Positions 12,076-25,325 of a DNA stretch of 64,000 nt are shown here, in pieces (positions within the stretch are counted from its first letter, which is position 1; the number at the start of each line of letters is the position of its first letter). Source of the stretch: Nemania diffusa (lineage: Eukaryota; Ascomycota; Sordariomycetes; Xylariales; Xylariaceae). The notes below the pieces were generated by a model. The model was not told the origin of the DNA, did no database searches, and worked only from the letters and a program-made list of their open reading frames with translations. The stretch spans positions 6,510,001 to 6,574,000 of the forward strand of contig JBBPUQ010000001.1 in the NCBI GenBank assembly GCA_038501195.1, given 5' to 3'. Position numbers and translations under genes: made by a program.

Positions 12076-15000
12076 ATGTATTCCGCCCAGCCCAACGGCG
12101 CTGAGGGTGCGACCATCAATCCCGCAACTATCAACCCTGCCGCTCTCAATCCAGGTAAGTTCTGTCCAAGTCTGTTCATTTAAGCCTCAAAACCTCCCTC
12201 CGCAACCATACACACACACACATACATGCCATCGTCACCATCACTACCGCTGCCGCTGCCGCCGCCGCTGCCTTTCTGCCGCCTTGTCTTGTCTTATCTG
12301 GTTTTGTCTTGCCCTGTCTGATCCCGTTTGATCGTCATCTCTTATATACCTACCTACCTACCTTTGTTTTATTTTTTCCTTTTTGGTATATATATGTTTT
12401 GCCATTCGCCGGTTGCCCTTGTCGTCTTGGGTCAAATCCAGCCTTGGTGGTCGTCGTTATTTGCCAGCTTTGCGCGCGCAAACTGCAGTGTCATGTTCTG
12501 TGCGCCTTTCGTGTGCGCGCTGAGGATATCGAAGTCTCCTGTTATAAATATCGGCGTCATTCATTCCTGCACCCGTTAATTAGTGAATTAATGCACTCGC
12601 CTGCGCTCACTCATGGCGAACACTGCTGTGAATAAGAGATCGACGGCTGCTCTTGTCTTCGCAATATAACCACCGTCCGCCTCCCTTCCTCGTCTCCTCC
12701 CCCTCCCAGCATCGGCCGCAGAGATGCACGGCACGGCATGGCATGGCCAACGGCCGCGGTCGCCCTGGCCGCGCCCTTGTCGTACTGTCGTACTCTTCTA
12801 CGGCGGTGGTGATGGTTGCGGGAATCCTAATCCTCCTCGTCCTCGTCCTCCACTTTTTTGTGTTTCTTGATTGCCATGCCATGTCTTGCCCCCTCGTGTC
12901 ACGGCATGTCGCCGGGTACATGCTGGTCGCTGACCTACCGCTCTCTGATTGCACAGAACTACTAAATCCAGCAAACTCCCGACGCCTGAAGCGGAGTCAC
13001 TCGCCCGACGCCTATCAAGACGCGCCGACATCTGAAACCCCTGGGGACGATGGTAAGTCTCACCCTCTGCTCGGTTTTTGTGTACCCTGACTGCGCCCCG
13101 ACGTTGCTCGACTAGTACTAGTACGGGTCCTAGTTCCAGGCGCTCCCCACGTTGCATTTATTTATTTGTTTATCTATCTTACCTGCTTACATCCCTCCCC
13201 CCCCCTCCTCCTCCCTGCTGAACAACCTGGTTTCCATCGCAATACCCATCGGTACATTGGTCGCCGGGCCATTGGGATGGATAGTCGCTTCAGCCGTGTC
13301 ATTCGTCAATGAAGCATGGCCTTTCTATGCCTACTAACCTCTTCGTCGCATCGCAGGTGATTCAAGACAGCCAAGAAAACGCGGTCGTCCTATGAAATCA
13401 CGACCCTCTGACAGCTACCCCGACACCATAAATCATAATACCACATCCATATCGCCCCCAATGCCCCAATCACTCCCGCCACAGACTCCGCAGTCGCAAA
13501 ATGCGCCGCTCCCCGGACAGCCTGGGGCCTACACCCCGGCTCAGGCATCCCCTCCTCCGAAGACGACGCCCTCCAAATCGACGCTGAAGGCTCTTCCGAC
13601 CGTCCGCGATCACACCACCGACCAGCTCAACAAGACTGGCGATGAATACATGCCGCGCGAGTCGGACGAAGCAGGAGAAAAGAAGGTTATGCCTAATGGG
13701 CAGCTATTGGGTGGGCGCGAATACCGATGCCGAACCTTCCTTGTCCCAAATCGAGGGGATAAGCTTTTTATGCTTGCTACTGAATGCGCGAGGGTGCTAG
13801 GATACCGCGATTCGTATCTTTTATTTAACAAGAATCGGTCGCTCTTCAAGATCATCGCCAACCAGGTGGAAAAGGATGATCTGGTTCAGCAGGAAATACT
13901 ACCGTTCTCGTACCGGTCTAGGCAAATTGCTATCGTCACTGCGAGGTCCATGTTCCGACAGTTCGGCAGTAGGGTAATTGTGAACGGCAGGAGAGTACGC
14001 GACGACTACTGGGAGGGGAAAGCGCGAAAGCAAGGATTCACCGAGGCAGACATGGCCGGCGAGAAGCGACCAGGCGCGGCCAAGGCCCGAGAAGCAGCAG
14101 CTGAGGCGAACAACAGCATGCCCCCGCTTCCGGGAGGACCCCAGGGAGAGATTGTATACGCGAACACCCACCAGTTCGGTGGTGCACCGCAGCCTCTCGT
14201 GCAACCAGGTATGATGGGACCGCTAGGATCCTCGACAAGAATGCCAATGATAACAGTTGGACCAGATATGAATGACACGAGGACCCGAGACTACAGCAAT
14301 TACATCAAAGGAGGCCCGCGCCAGGAAATCACAGGCTCAGCTTACCAGGACAGGTCGCAACCCAGCCCGCTGGCCGAGATACACCAGCAGGCCCATCACG
14401 CTGCTGAGTTCAACCGCTCCCTGAACCAGGCTCGAGAGGTCCGGTCCGAGTACCTGCAAAGCATGTGGAGGAGACCACACGAACAGCCAGCGACCTCGCA
14501 GCCCGTCGCCGCGGAGCCCAGCTTGCCCACTACGAGACCTGGCCAGTCGCCGCACACGACTCCCGCCGGCCTAAGCTCAGCTGGAATACTGCCCAACCAG
14601 AGCCCTCAAATGCTGATGACCGCACCGCCGTATTCACAGCCCATCCACTCTCAGCAGCCCATGGGCCAGCCGCCGATGCGAGCTATGCCTCAGCCGTCGA
14701 ATCAAAAACAAACTAGGGCACCGAGCCTCCAGTCTGGCCCAGGTAGCATGCCACAAGGTACGGCGGCGTACAGCTACGGGTCCTCAAACCCAATGTGGGG
14801 AGCCCAAACGCCACAGACTCCTCAGCAGTACGGCGGCTATACGACACAGGCTCAGGGCTCACCCCACCCCCAGCAATCGCCAGCGCCTCAGCTTCGTCAT
14901 CCTGGTGGTCCACCACAGATGCAGCCGAGCACTATGCCGTATCCCGGTATGCAGGCCCTTGCTCACGGTTACCCGGCTCAGGGACAAGGAATGTATCCTC

Positions 15001-15122
15001 CTGATCAAACCCCAAGGCATTTTATGCCTCAGAACCCGGGCTCTACACCCGGCGGCACGTCGAATTGGACCACACCTCAGAATCAAGCAGGTGGGAATTG
15101 GTGGCCTAACCAACCCCAGTGA
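12076..15122 (+). CDS. RSC7: Rsc7/Swp82-type subunit of SWI/SNF-RSC chromatin remodelling complexes
   Basis: Three exons: 12076-12154, 12957-13052, 13357-15122 (646 aa, TGA stop). Donors are GTAAGT and GTAAGT; acceptors are GCACAG and TCGCAG, with a CTGAC branch word before the first acceptor. Residues about 171-285 match the fungal Rsc7/Swp82 domain: YRCRTFLVPNRGDK, then the LATECARVLGYRDSYLLFNK stretch, and later GSRVIVNGRRVRDDYWE. Just before it, residues 65-70 (RKRGRP) form an AT-hook core encoded at the start of exon 3. The remaining C-terminal half is Pro/Gln/Ser-rich and probably disordered. In yeast this family belongs to the RSC and SWI/SNF nucleosome remodellers in the nucleus; Rsc7 was also found as Npl6. 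Intron 1 (802 nt) and intron 2 (304 nt) are long for this window. The exon 1 start is the first in-frame ATG of the spliced frame. An extra exon inside intron 1 cannot be excluded. Confidence 0.88.
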
Positions 15123-18100
15123 TCGACACAGGCTCGGGACTTGCGAGGATCCCCGCTTGATCAAGCCGCATCTACCGGCATGGGATGGCATTCTGCATCA
15201 GCTATCGCGGATTCCTTTCGGTTTTGATTATTGCGGCATAGTTTGCCGTTGGCTGGCCATAGAGGCGTCCAAGAGGGGCTTTCCATTATCTAAAAATCTT
15301 GGTGGCACCGCACCCGCCCCCCTGGCGGGCAGGCTTTGTCGACTTGGTCTTTCTGGCAAACCACGACGAAGTATGACTACCATCAACGGAGTAGCATTTG
15401 TCCTATGCACATGATACCACTCAATTTTCTGTTAATTCTATTAATGCCATTATGAATGCTATCTGCACTCCACTCAGCAAATGTTCGCATTCTACATCTA
15501 AATTTTGGTGGTCAACGGCCGTGGTTGTTCGTCGAGGATAGCCCTATGAACCATAGTCGGCAAGATAGGTCTGGGAGGGATTTTCATCCTAGGGAGGCTC
15601 CTTATCGTTTCACTTCTCATCGTCATTTGCGGGAACATCCGGTTCTGAGGCAGGCTTGTTGTTCGCTTTGGCTCTTGCATCCGAGCTTAGCTATTATACC
15701 CACTATACCTGATTTTTAAGCTGTGCCGCGGTGGGGAGTTTTCGATACACGCAAATCTGGCAGCATGGAAGGAGTTCGTTACACAGTGGTACTTGGTTTT
15801 TTGTGGTCATTTCTTTTCTGCTCGCGATTCCCACTCACGTTCTTTGCTTTGGAGGGTTCTGGTTTATACCGTGTCAGTCCATTCGTCCGAGACTTGGAAC
15901 GCATTGTCATCCATGATACATACGGGAGGTTATCTGTACTTGACTCATTGAGTGAGCCGGACAGCAGCTCGGATGGGCTGTTATGGTTTTGTTTTTATGG
16001 CGGGTTCGCAAGATTTCTTTGTCAGTGCAGTTGTTTATTCTGTATGAGGACAATTTGCATCTCGGATACCGGAGACTCAAACCGGGGGTGGCAAACGTGT
16101 TTTTCTATTCGATCACTTCTCTTTCTCTTCATCCTTTTTTTTTTTTTGATTTGTAACTTTCTACCAAGGGTGTTATGTCGCCCTTACATAGTTTGATGCC
16201 GCTGGATGTGTTGGCAGAGGGGCTGCGCCACTGGCAACGTATAAGCGCAGCATTCTAATAGTAGTTGAAGCCTTAAACTCCTCTAGCCAGCTTATATTGC
16301 AAGAAACTCCCAAGCAAGTTTACAAACAGGCATGACCAGAATTTTAGATATGATGTGTTCTCTTCATTGAGGTTATATTGTGATATATGTATGTGGCCTG
16401 CTAAATGATGGTGTTTCGATTCGCGTCTGTTTGGGCTATGTTATTTACCATCGACGATCAATAGTGTGCGTATTCAGCATTATAGTATCGTATTATTACA
16501 AGCCAAGGGTCTTCGCATCTTACAGGGCTCACAGGTCAGAGCTATACCTATTAATTTGCTTCTATTCATTGTGTTTATCACATGCTCACTTATGTTGACA
16601 TCTCTCTTAATAGCGTTGATGAATAGCAGCAGAGTTTATGCAGGCGCAATACTTGGGTTATGTGACCAAACACAAAATATATACTTATATGGCTCTTCCT
16701 TTAAGCAGTTAGACAAGACCACGTCATTTAGTTCGCGTGGAATTTATGTGCTTCTGCAGAAACGCTATTCAATGTTGACATCAGACACTAGTGTACACAG
16801 TACCTACACTAAACAACAACCTACGAGCAGTAAAGTTAAACACCGGCATATGTATTTCAGCTCTGCTTTCTTGCCTACTTGCTTACATGTACTTCGTTTA
16901 GGACCAGAACTTTAGGTACTTACTTCTATACATATACCTAATTATACACCCAGACAGACAGAAATCCCATCCACGTGTAATGTCGCAGGCACTGTACGCG
17001 AGCTTCGAGCTTCCCGTTCCCCGACTCTGCTGTAAGTCTAACTCTGAGTCTGACTCTAACTCCGTCCGCGTCGCCGTGTACATCCCATGTCCTGGTCCGA
17101 GCCCCGTGTCATCCTTGTGGGGTTCTGTATGTTATGCTTTTGTTCTTACCTTTAGTGTACATAGTATAATATAGTATGGTTATTCACTTAGACTTGGTAC
17201 AGCCCTGTGCCGCTCATCCGCTGACCACCTTTGCCTCCGCTCCTCTTCTTCTCTCCTTTTCGCCCGGGTTTTGGGTTTTGAGTTGATGTATGCAGTATAG
17301 TAATGTAATGGAGGACTGGCTGGATCCCAAGGGAATGGTAGGTTGCCCTCCTTCCGTCCCTCCATGCTGTTCGTAGATTTTATCTTCCCGTCCCTCCTTC
17401 CCCTTCCCTACTCCCTACTATTCTCCCCTGCTATTCTCGCTACCAGTACATTGGTTTCTTAGGTAGCTATCTACATATGTAATTAATATTTAGTTACTTT
17501 CGTTTGAGTACTTATATACGGTCTAGCTGTAGCCACGGCTGCGGCATTGCTTATGAAAAACACACTATTTATATACTATATACTTTCAAATATTATATTA
17601 ACTCCCAGGGCGCGTCGCGTGTTTGCCTATTCTGATATACACTACGTACACACCCACAACTACATGTATGGTGAATAAGCAACGCAGCCTCGGACATGGG
17701 ATGCCTGCCATCAGATGCCGGCGTGATATCGTGCATGAAGAGGACCACGTCTAGAGGGTGTGGGTAGGAAGTTAATGGGTTGGGGTAACGCCGAATGGAA
17801 AAGACGCAGCGAGATACTTTTTCACAAGTGACAAAAACCCGGCAAAGCATAATGTGGTAGTCTCCCCTTGTCACCTATCTTGCGCTTGAGTGAAAATGGC
17901 GTATATCCGAATTTAACTCTATCTTGCCTTATTCTTTTTGTAAATAAGCAAAAAAAAGAAAAAGAAAAAAAAGGACGAACTTAATTGCAGACGGCTAGCG
18001 TTTCAGAGAGGGTTTACCCCGTGTGTAAGCCGCCACTAGACTGGGAGCATCTATTCCCGGGAGGCACTGGATGAGGTTAAGGGTGCTGGTGCTAGATGTG

Positions 18101-19109
18101 GGAGCTAAGGCATGGGACTTGAAGAGGAGGACAGCGGGTGGAATGAATGCAAGGGACCATGGGAAGGTAAATTAGATTCCTGTCAACTATATATCTAACC
18201 TTGTTGGTGATAACCAAAGGTATAAACTATAGTTTTTGTTAGGCATGTGGGTAGGGATTGCTGCTGAGACTTCTTTGTCATGTCCTAGCTGCAATTCAGG
18301 CGCATTGCTAGGTAAGACGCCCATGTATATGTTCCCGCCTTTGCTTACATGTCATACTTACTCGATTCCTCTCTCTATTATCTAGGCTTACTGAATATAG
18401 TACTTAGCCTTATAGTAATATCTATAGTCACCTGGAATAGGTATATCAAGACCTATGGCCGGTAATATCGACTCATATGCAAGGCACGGGTTTAACTCTA
18501 GAATCGTAAGTTATAGCAATATGAAGAGTAGTGATGGCGCCGCTACATTCGCCACGCTTACCGCTGACAAGCTGCCAGTGCCCTACGCCAATGTTGATAA
18601 TCACAGGCCGCTATAATACAAGTAGAATGACATACCGGAGAATCCTTTGTCAAGCCCCTCGTCCGTACGTAAATCCTCTTCAGCGGAACAAAAACCCCTA
18701 ACCCCAGACAGGCTGGTGCCTGCCGGTTTTGACCAGAAAGCGCGTGGGCATGTCCTCACCATCACATCTAGAACTTTCGAGGCCCCAAAACGAGTCGGCG
18801 TCGGTGTTTTCGAATTGGTTCATTATGCGCTCTTGTCTTCTTGTTGGGCAATAGGTAGCCGTATTGACACCTAACTCATAGCCTATTTCTTGTAAGCGAC
18901 TAAAGGCACGGCACTTACAAGTAACAGGCCCCGAGTAATTATAAGAGGCACTTATAGCCTTATTATCGCTCTAGGCGTTTATATTAGAGCCGGAACAAGT
19001 ATTTCTGTATGAGAATATGGATTATAGATAAACTAGTTTGCAGTTCGTTACGTGTATGCAGATGTTAGACTTTACTCGCGAGTTCTAACGCGTAAATCTG
19101 ACCTAGGAT

Positions 19110-19568
19110 ATGACCTTCGAAGACGTGTACATGCAAGACTTCTCTAAGGTAGTTGACAAATTCGAGTGTTTACGTGCGCTGAAAGGTAAAAGGTGTTGGC
19201 TTGGAGCCATCGCGGTGTGGTATTGGCAGCAAATCAGCCACAGGTTGCAAAGTGCTTTAAACAAACTGCTGGACCAAAGATGGAAGATGAAGCAGGAGAA
19301 GGAAAGCGTTTCTATTTACGCAAGCCAATTCTGTGTAATTTTGAGAATATTGAATACATATTGTAATGCTAGGCTACTGGACTGTTTACAACACTACAAG
19401 ACGATGACCATTGCAATATTAAACGCTTGGTACGAAGGCCTGTGGCGGTGCAGCAATTTTACTCGTTTTACCTTGCTCAGCAGCTCTCTCGTTCTTGCTT
19501 CCAGTGTTTTGGTCTTCTATTACTGTTTTAACCCTCCTAGAGTTCTGTATGCCCTCATTAAAAGATAA
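19110..19568 (+). pseudogene. Possible decayed retrotransposon Gag fragment
   Basis: A 152-codon frame. Its first two thirds are compositionally like LTR-retrotransposon Gag: Trp-rich ALKGKRCWLGAIAVWYWQQ, then a helical stretch with LLDQRW, then KESVSIYASQF, which resembles the ESV-x-Y-x-x-x-F pattern of many Gag proteins. The last 45 codons read as hydrophobic nonsense, and there is no zinc knuckle, protease or polymerase downstream, so any element would be a relic. No flanking LTRs were found by eye. This rests on motif resemblance only, and the frame could be chance. Confidence 0.25.
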
Positions 19569-22500
19569 AATCTTTTCAGTAGTTGGAAAATGGTAACGAG
19601 TGCCCAATTCTTAAATGGATTTAAGGGGCGTTTTAACTTAACAATTGTAGTGTGGCTTGTGAGATGGCTTGGTCCTGGTAAACAACCAATAGACATGTTT
19701 GCGCACCTAAGCCTCAATTCCTGTCACGGTCACATAAATAAGTGGCTTGAAACGGTCGATGTCACAACCTTTACAACGTTCTACTTTTGGTAGTGTCGTA
19801 TAGTTCGTAGTATAGTGTTGCATATCGATTCATTTCAACCTCTACCTACCTACGTAGGTCCTGGGGCTCTATTAAGCGTTGGGTTGTAGTCTTCAAAGCC
19901 TAGAAATGCTTGTTGTTAGCTATCAATATAATACAATTCTCGTCATTTTTCTATTGAGAGGGTGATCTAGTTCTTTGTGGCACAGTGCAATTTGTAGTAG
20001 CTCCGGAGTATTAGCGCATCATCTATAATGGTGTTCTGCGACAGCTGTCAGGGTTTCACATTCGACACTGTGAAGGAGGATTCATAGGTGGTTTTGAGGC
20101 AGTCATACATACGGACCTTAGTTTATTGGAGGAGTGTTCAAAGTTGCGCCTCATTGTTGTTTTGGGAAGGGTACTCTAGATGTAGGAAAGACTAGTCGCC
20201 ATGGTAGAAGGTTATACATAACGATGAACTCGGGACGTTACCAGCTCATTTTCGCGGTTATATATATATGACGAATATAAGGGCGAGAGGGTGAAAGGGT
20301 GATGATAGTATTTTTTATCGACCCCAAAGCAAGCGATTCCAAGGCCGAGGGATTTATATAATACCTTGCTCTCTCTATTTCTTCTTCTTTTTCAGAAGCA
20401 TACGTTACACTACAGGGATAACCTAGATGGCTGGTTGGTTTGAGTTATGAGAGAAACAGATAATGGATCGTTCGAGTGCTTGAGCCATACTGAAATCGAT
20501 TCCATATTTATGACAACGGGCAAAAAGTGGCCTGTGGTTCTGGGTTAGGTTACATGGTGTTGACCGAGGTTGTGCCTTAGTAGAAGTAAGTAGGGGAGCA
20601 AGGATTGTATAGGTCAGTGTTATAAGCAAGCTGTCTCAAAACGTAGGCATACTACAGAGCATATATGCCGACATTTCTATGATCGTAGTAATGGGGTTAT
20701 TTTGGGACAAGGAACTCATGAACCACTTTTAGGAAAGAACGTAATGTTCATATGGCATTCATGTGCCATAGCTGAGCCGGAGACTTCACTAATCCCCAAT
20801 TCTACGAACTATAACAAGAACAACGGGAGATGCAAGGTGGCTGCATAATGGCCGATTATAAGTGGTATGAAAATAAAGATTAATAATTTAGTAGTAAGTA
20901 CCCCATGCCATTGTTAGTCTCTGAGCTGCATGCCTTTTGTATAACATGCTGAGAAGTCCTCTTTAACTGAGAGCAGCTTAGAGTTAGGAATACTCGAATA
21001 TTTAGGTTATGGAATGTGGAATTCGGTAACGTATTTCTGAACATATAATTATTAGATTTGTAGAGTACACAGGGGCCTTTCCTTTCATAATTTACGATGA
21101 TTATTATTTAAATCAACTGGTTTATCGAGAGATCTACTATTATATAAGTATGTCTAGCACTCAAAATACTGTAGGCAATAAACACTGATAGGGGGATATC
21201 AGTTCTCCTTGTAATACCTCATATAACGATAATGACTGATACATATATCAAAATATCAAACTCCTTGAATCACGCCTTCGCTTTGTCTTACCTCTTTTCA
21301 TGTTGCAAGTAGATTAAGGGCCACATGTCACCCAATTTCGTCAAAGCTTTGTCATACTGTCGGTCCCATGCCTGTGGCTCGGGTTCGGGTATACCGGGCT
21401 CCAAATATCGATACCATTCCGTATTACATGCTACCGCATCGTACCTTAATACCATAAGTTGCGTCTCGTTATAGGACTTATATTGTAAACCCAACGTTGT
21501 ATTATTTTCACCACACTGCGGGATCGCCGGCCCTTTGTACAACTACCTACCTAGACATATACCTCCTTAAGAGCAATGTACCAGACTTACATGGCCGACT
21601 TGTACTTTTAATTCGTATATACTTAAACACATCTATAATCAAACATCACAAAGGAGTCAATCCGATACCGAGTCGCCAATTTAGGGCCATAAACCTGAGC
21701 GAAGTTGGTGTCAGCCCCTCATGTTCTTGTTCGCTCGTGAACGCGTATTCGCTACCGTGGCATCGGAACTCCCGGAACAGCGGGGGTGAAATGGCAAACA
21801 CGAAACGGGTACCGGGTAACGGGCAGGCATCAGGCATGAAGCACAAAATGGGTTACCTGTGTACGTGCTAGTTCGGAGGGTATGTAGCTCGCTACCGTCA
21901 CACCCCTATTGTAGATTCAATACGTGTACTAGGTACGGGGGATATACTTACAGTAATTCAATACAAGATGATTCCACATCAGCAGTACATCGTACGGCAT
22001 ATAGTCAGGCGAAAAGCCTCAGGTCTTGGCTTCCATCAAAGTTGGAGAAAACTGGATCGCAAAATCCAACAATATCAAAACCCAATAAACCTAGTCAAAT
22101 ATATTCCAACAAGCCGGCGGCCCAAAATCTTCGGGTATTTGTAACCTCATCATAGTGAGACGTCCCAATAGCCCCAAGTACTCCAATAAACCCCAAAATC
22201 CCACGATTGCAAGTCCCGCATGAGGATGAGTGAGTGAATTTCTAGGTCGCATCCCGAGTGGCCCTTCAACAAATTAACGTACATATACTAAATATACACC
22301 ACCTAACCTAAATACAACCATCCGAGCCGAGAAGTTTCTTTTCCTTCATCTCACGCGTAAGACGGAGAGATAGTTATAATCTACCGCAGATCCGTACGTA
22401 CTTAGAAATAACAACAAACTGAGATTCTGAACCGGCCGAACCGCGGCCCCGAGACTCCAGACAACCCCACAAATTGACGACCCCCAATGATGGCCGCCAC

Positions 22501-22717
22501 TATCAGGTAGGAATACATATTTCTATACGCTATACATACTACTCGGGCACATTAGTTCTGACTCAGCCCTACTTCCTTACTTACATAATAATTAATGCCA
22601 TGATACGGCGTAGCGCAACGACTGTAGGATTAAGTATACGCATACATTAGTGTAAATATGGCCATGGAGGCGAATTTCATGCGTCTGGACATTTACTTGT
22701 AATAGACCATAGTTACC

Positions 22718-22903
22718 ATGGATACTTCGCCTACAATTACACATTTAGTAGCTCACGTGGATAACTCAACATTTCACTTAATGTTGGCCCCTTGGAATCA
22801 ACTAACTAGATGTGGTGGTGCAAAGCGAGTGTTAATATATATATCTAAGGCACTAAGTTGGTTGCTGAGGGATACTATTGCTCCTGTCATTCACAGGGAC
22901 TAA
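22718..22903 (+). pseudogene. Possible Ty1/copia reverse transcriptase remnant
   Basis: A 61-codon frame containing AKRVLIYISKALSWLL. This resembles the AKR(V/I)LRYLKGT-x-x-xGL segment after the catalytic core of copia-type reverse transcriptases, preceded at the right distance by a Trp (APWNQLTRCGG), as in H/W-x-x-AKR contexts. The region lies in AT-rich, frame-broken DNA. No integrase, RNase H or LTR could be recognised beside it. Weak evidence. Confidence 0.2.
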
Positions 22904-25304
22904 TACCTCCCTATCTCCGGGAGAAGCTCACTGTTCAAAGTAAACTACCAAGAGAATCGAAGCGAACCAAGTATGATAGAGGATTTTAGATCATAATATG
23001 CCGTAGCCTGAAAACTAGTCGAGATCAATATAGATTAGTGATTGGACAATATTAAACCACGAAATTATATCCAGGAGATTGTCAAACGTCTAATATCTAG
23101 ACAGAAATGTTCCTAACGACCGAGAAACTATAAAAGCTAATTACCTAAACAGAAGCCGTCAAAACTAAATTTGCCACTTAGACCGCCATGACAGGTACAG
23201 AGAAACCGCTACCATGGTACTGTCTTTCTGCAAAACACGATGCTATCGCACACTAGCCTAGTCGCCGAACTAGTCCCAAACTACCATCACCGACGCCCCA
23301 TCCAGCGCCGCGCACAACTACAGTATGAACCTCAGTCGACCGCTCCATCCAAGCATCGTCGCAGACCCCCGTGCTTCCGCCGCAGCCGTCGAGCCTTAGC
23401 TCGGCGACGGACTCCGCGCAGCTGAAGTCTCACGGTCCCGAGAAGGCGGTACGAGCTAGCGAAGTGTCCCCAGCACCAGCGACATGGCGCCATCGTCGCC
23501 CGTTGTTGGGACGTAGGAGAAAAAAAACGAGGCTAACGCCACCCGGAAATGAAGGCACGATTAGGACGCCGTTCTTCGTCCAGTCAGATCGACAATCATC
23601 GAGACGCCGCCGCGGTGCTAGAGAGATCATGCAAGGAACGCGTCCCTCGAACTGTTCGTTGAGAGCACTAGTTCTTAGACATGGCGCCATTCGATGGCAC
23701 GTCGTCGGCAATCTGCTCGGTAGTACGATGCGACCAGATAGTTGGGTCCGAAGACGCCCGATTACTTGCATGTTCGAGGTCCGTGTATCGACAACGTGCG
23801 GATCGTTATAACGAGCGTTATAACGCCGAGGGCCGTTCCTTCGTCACCGCCCGGCCCTGTATTAATTGCTGCTGGTATACCGGTTATTAATAGCGCGGCT
23901 GTTTCCGCGAAAGGCACAGCTCGGCTGAGAAGTGGGATATAATCCTCCATGCTTGCCTATAGTCGAAGAGCTGGAGGTATTATCAACCTACTGTACTGCT
24001 CAACATCTTTTGTTCTGCGCCATTAGACTGGGACCGCTAGACTAGACTATAGCACCAGTTTAGCATATCTACTAGACACTAGATACCGAATCTAGATCCC
24101 CCAACGCACGTCGGAAAATACCCCATCTTGTCCTGGCCTCGCCAGGAATAGCCTGATTCTCGCTTAACTCGCGCTCGCCATTGGAGGGCTGAAACCTGAG
24201 CCGCGGCAGACTAAAACGCCTGGACCCTTTCGCCGGGGATCGAGTCCGTTCCCAGCAGCGCGGGCGAGAAAAACCAGCTAACGCGTTCCCGAACCCAGTG
24301 GGGATGGTTCTGGTAGATAGATAGGTAGCGATCGCGGGATCCAGCACCTAACAGTGCATCCCCCCTGCATATAGAACGAGCCTCTAAGTTCTAGGTATAC
24401 AGCATACTAGCCAAGAGGCTGAACGTAGCTACAGTAGTGTAGGGCACCTATAATTAGACTAATGACTAGTCAACGGGTCCTTTGCTCGCGCTGTTTCCAA
24501 AGAGGGCCTCCACGTGGAAGCCTCCTCGAGCTAGGTATGTACGATGGATGAAACAGACCGGGATGGCATATCGGGGGTATAGGGGCAGAGAGCTCGTCAG
24601 AGCTGAACAATCTAGTCGCTCCGCAGATAATATCAAAAGGTACTAGGAATACCTGTGAATCCAGAGCTCTCATGTAGTGTGGATCCTGACCGCACTGAGG
24701 CCCTGGTAAAGATAGTCCTCGAAATCTCACGACAGACGACGTCTCTCCTCCGTAGCGTATTTGTAAGTAACGAGACGAACAACCCAATCCCATCGCCCCT
24801 GTCCTGCGCTCCCGCAACGCAGTATCTATCAACAGCCAAGCAACCGTGAAACCCGCACGTGCACGCACGCGCACGCACGCTCATCGATTATCTCGTCCTT
24901 AGTCACTCTTGGCACGAACGTACGCAACCGCCCAGAACCGCAGCCCTGCTCGTCCCCTCGCCCGCCGCCGCGTTGACTAATATTACAATAGCCAACCAAT
25001 GACGTCGGCCGCCCCGGGATCCCGACAGCAGCAATAGGGAACTTCTGCCAGGGGGAAAACGAGTGCCTTATCGCCGTCCAGCGAGGGGGCGCTAGCGGGC
25101 TCGACGGGGCCAACGGACACGGGGCTTCGGCATGTCGGGCGAGGGAGAGGACAACTCGCATCGACATTCCCCATTCCCCATCCCCCATCTTTCGGGCCTG
25201 TTCGCCGCCAAGACGCGGCACGACTTTCCCTCTTTACTATCCCTGGTGGTATGCCTAAGAGTGTGGAGAAAAAGCGAGGGCATCATTGAAGGAGGAGAGA
25301 GAGC

Positions 25305-25325
25305 GAGAGAGAGAGAGAGAGAGAG
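25305..25325. repeat. (GA)10 microsatellite
   Basis: About ten GA units in a purine-rich stretch (25290-25325) within the GC-rich part of the intergenic region. Confidence 0.9.

Noticed and set aside
15723..16196. 157-codon open frame (+) after the Rsc7 gene
   Set aside because: Lies in the probable 3' UTR, T-rich hydrophobic nonsense, no start context or domain.
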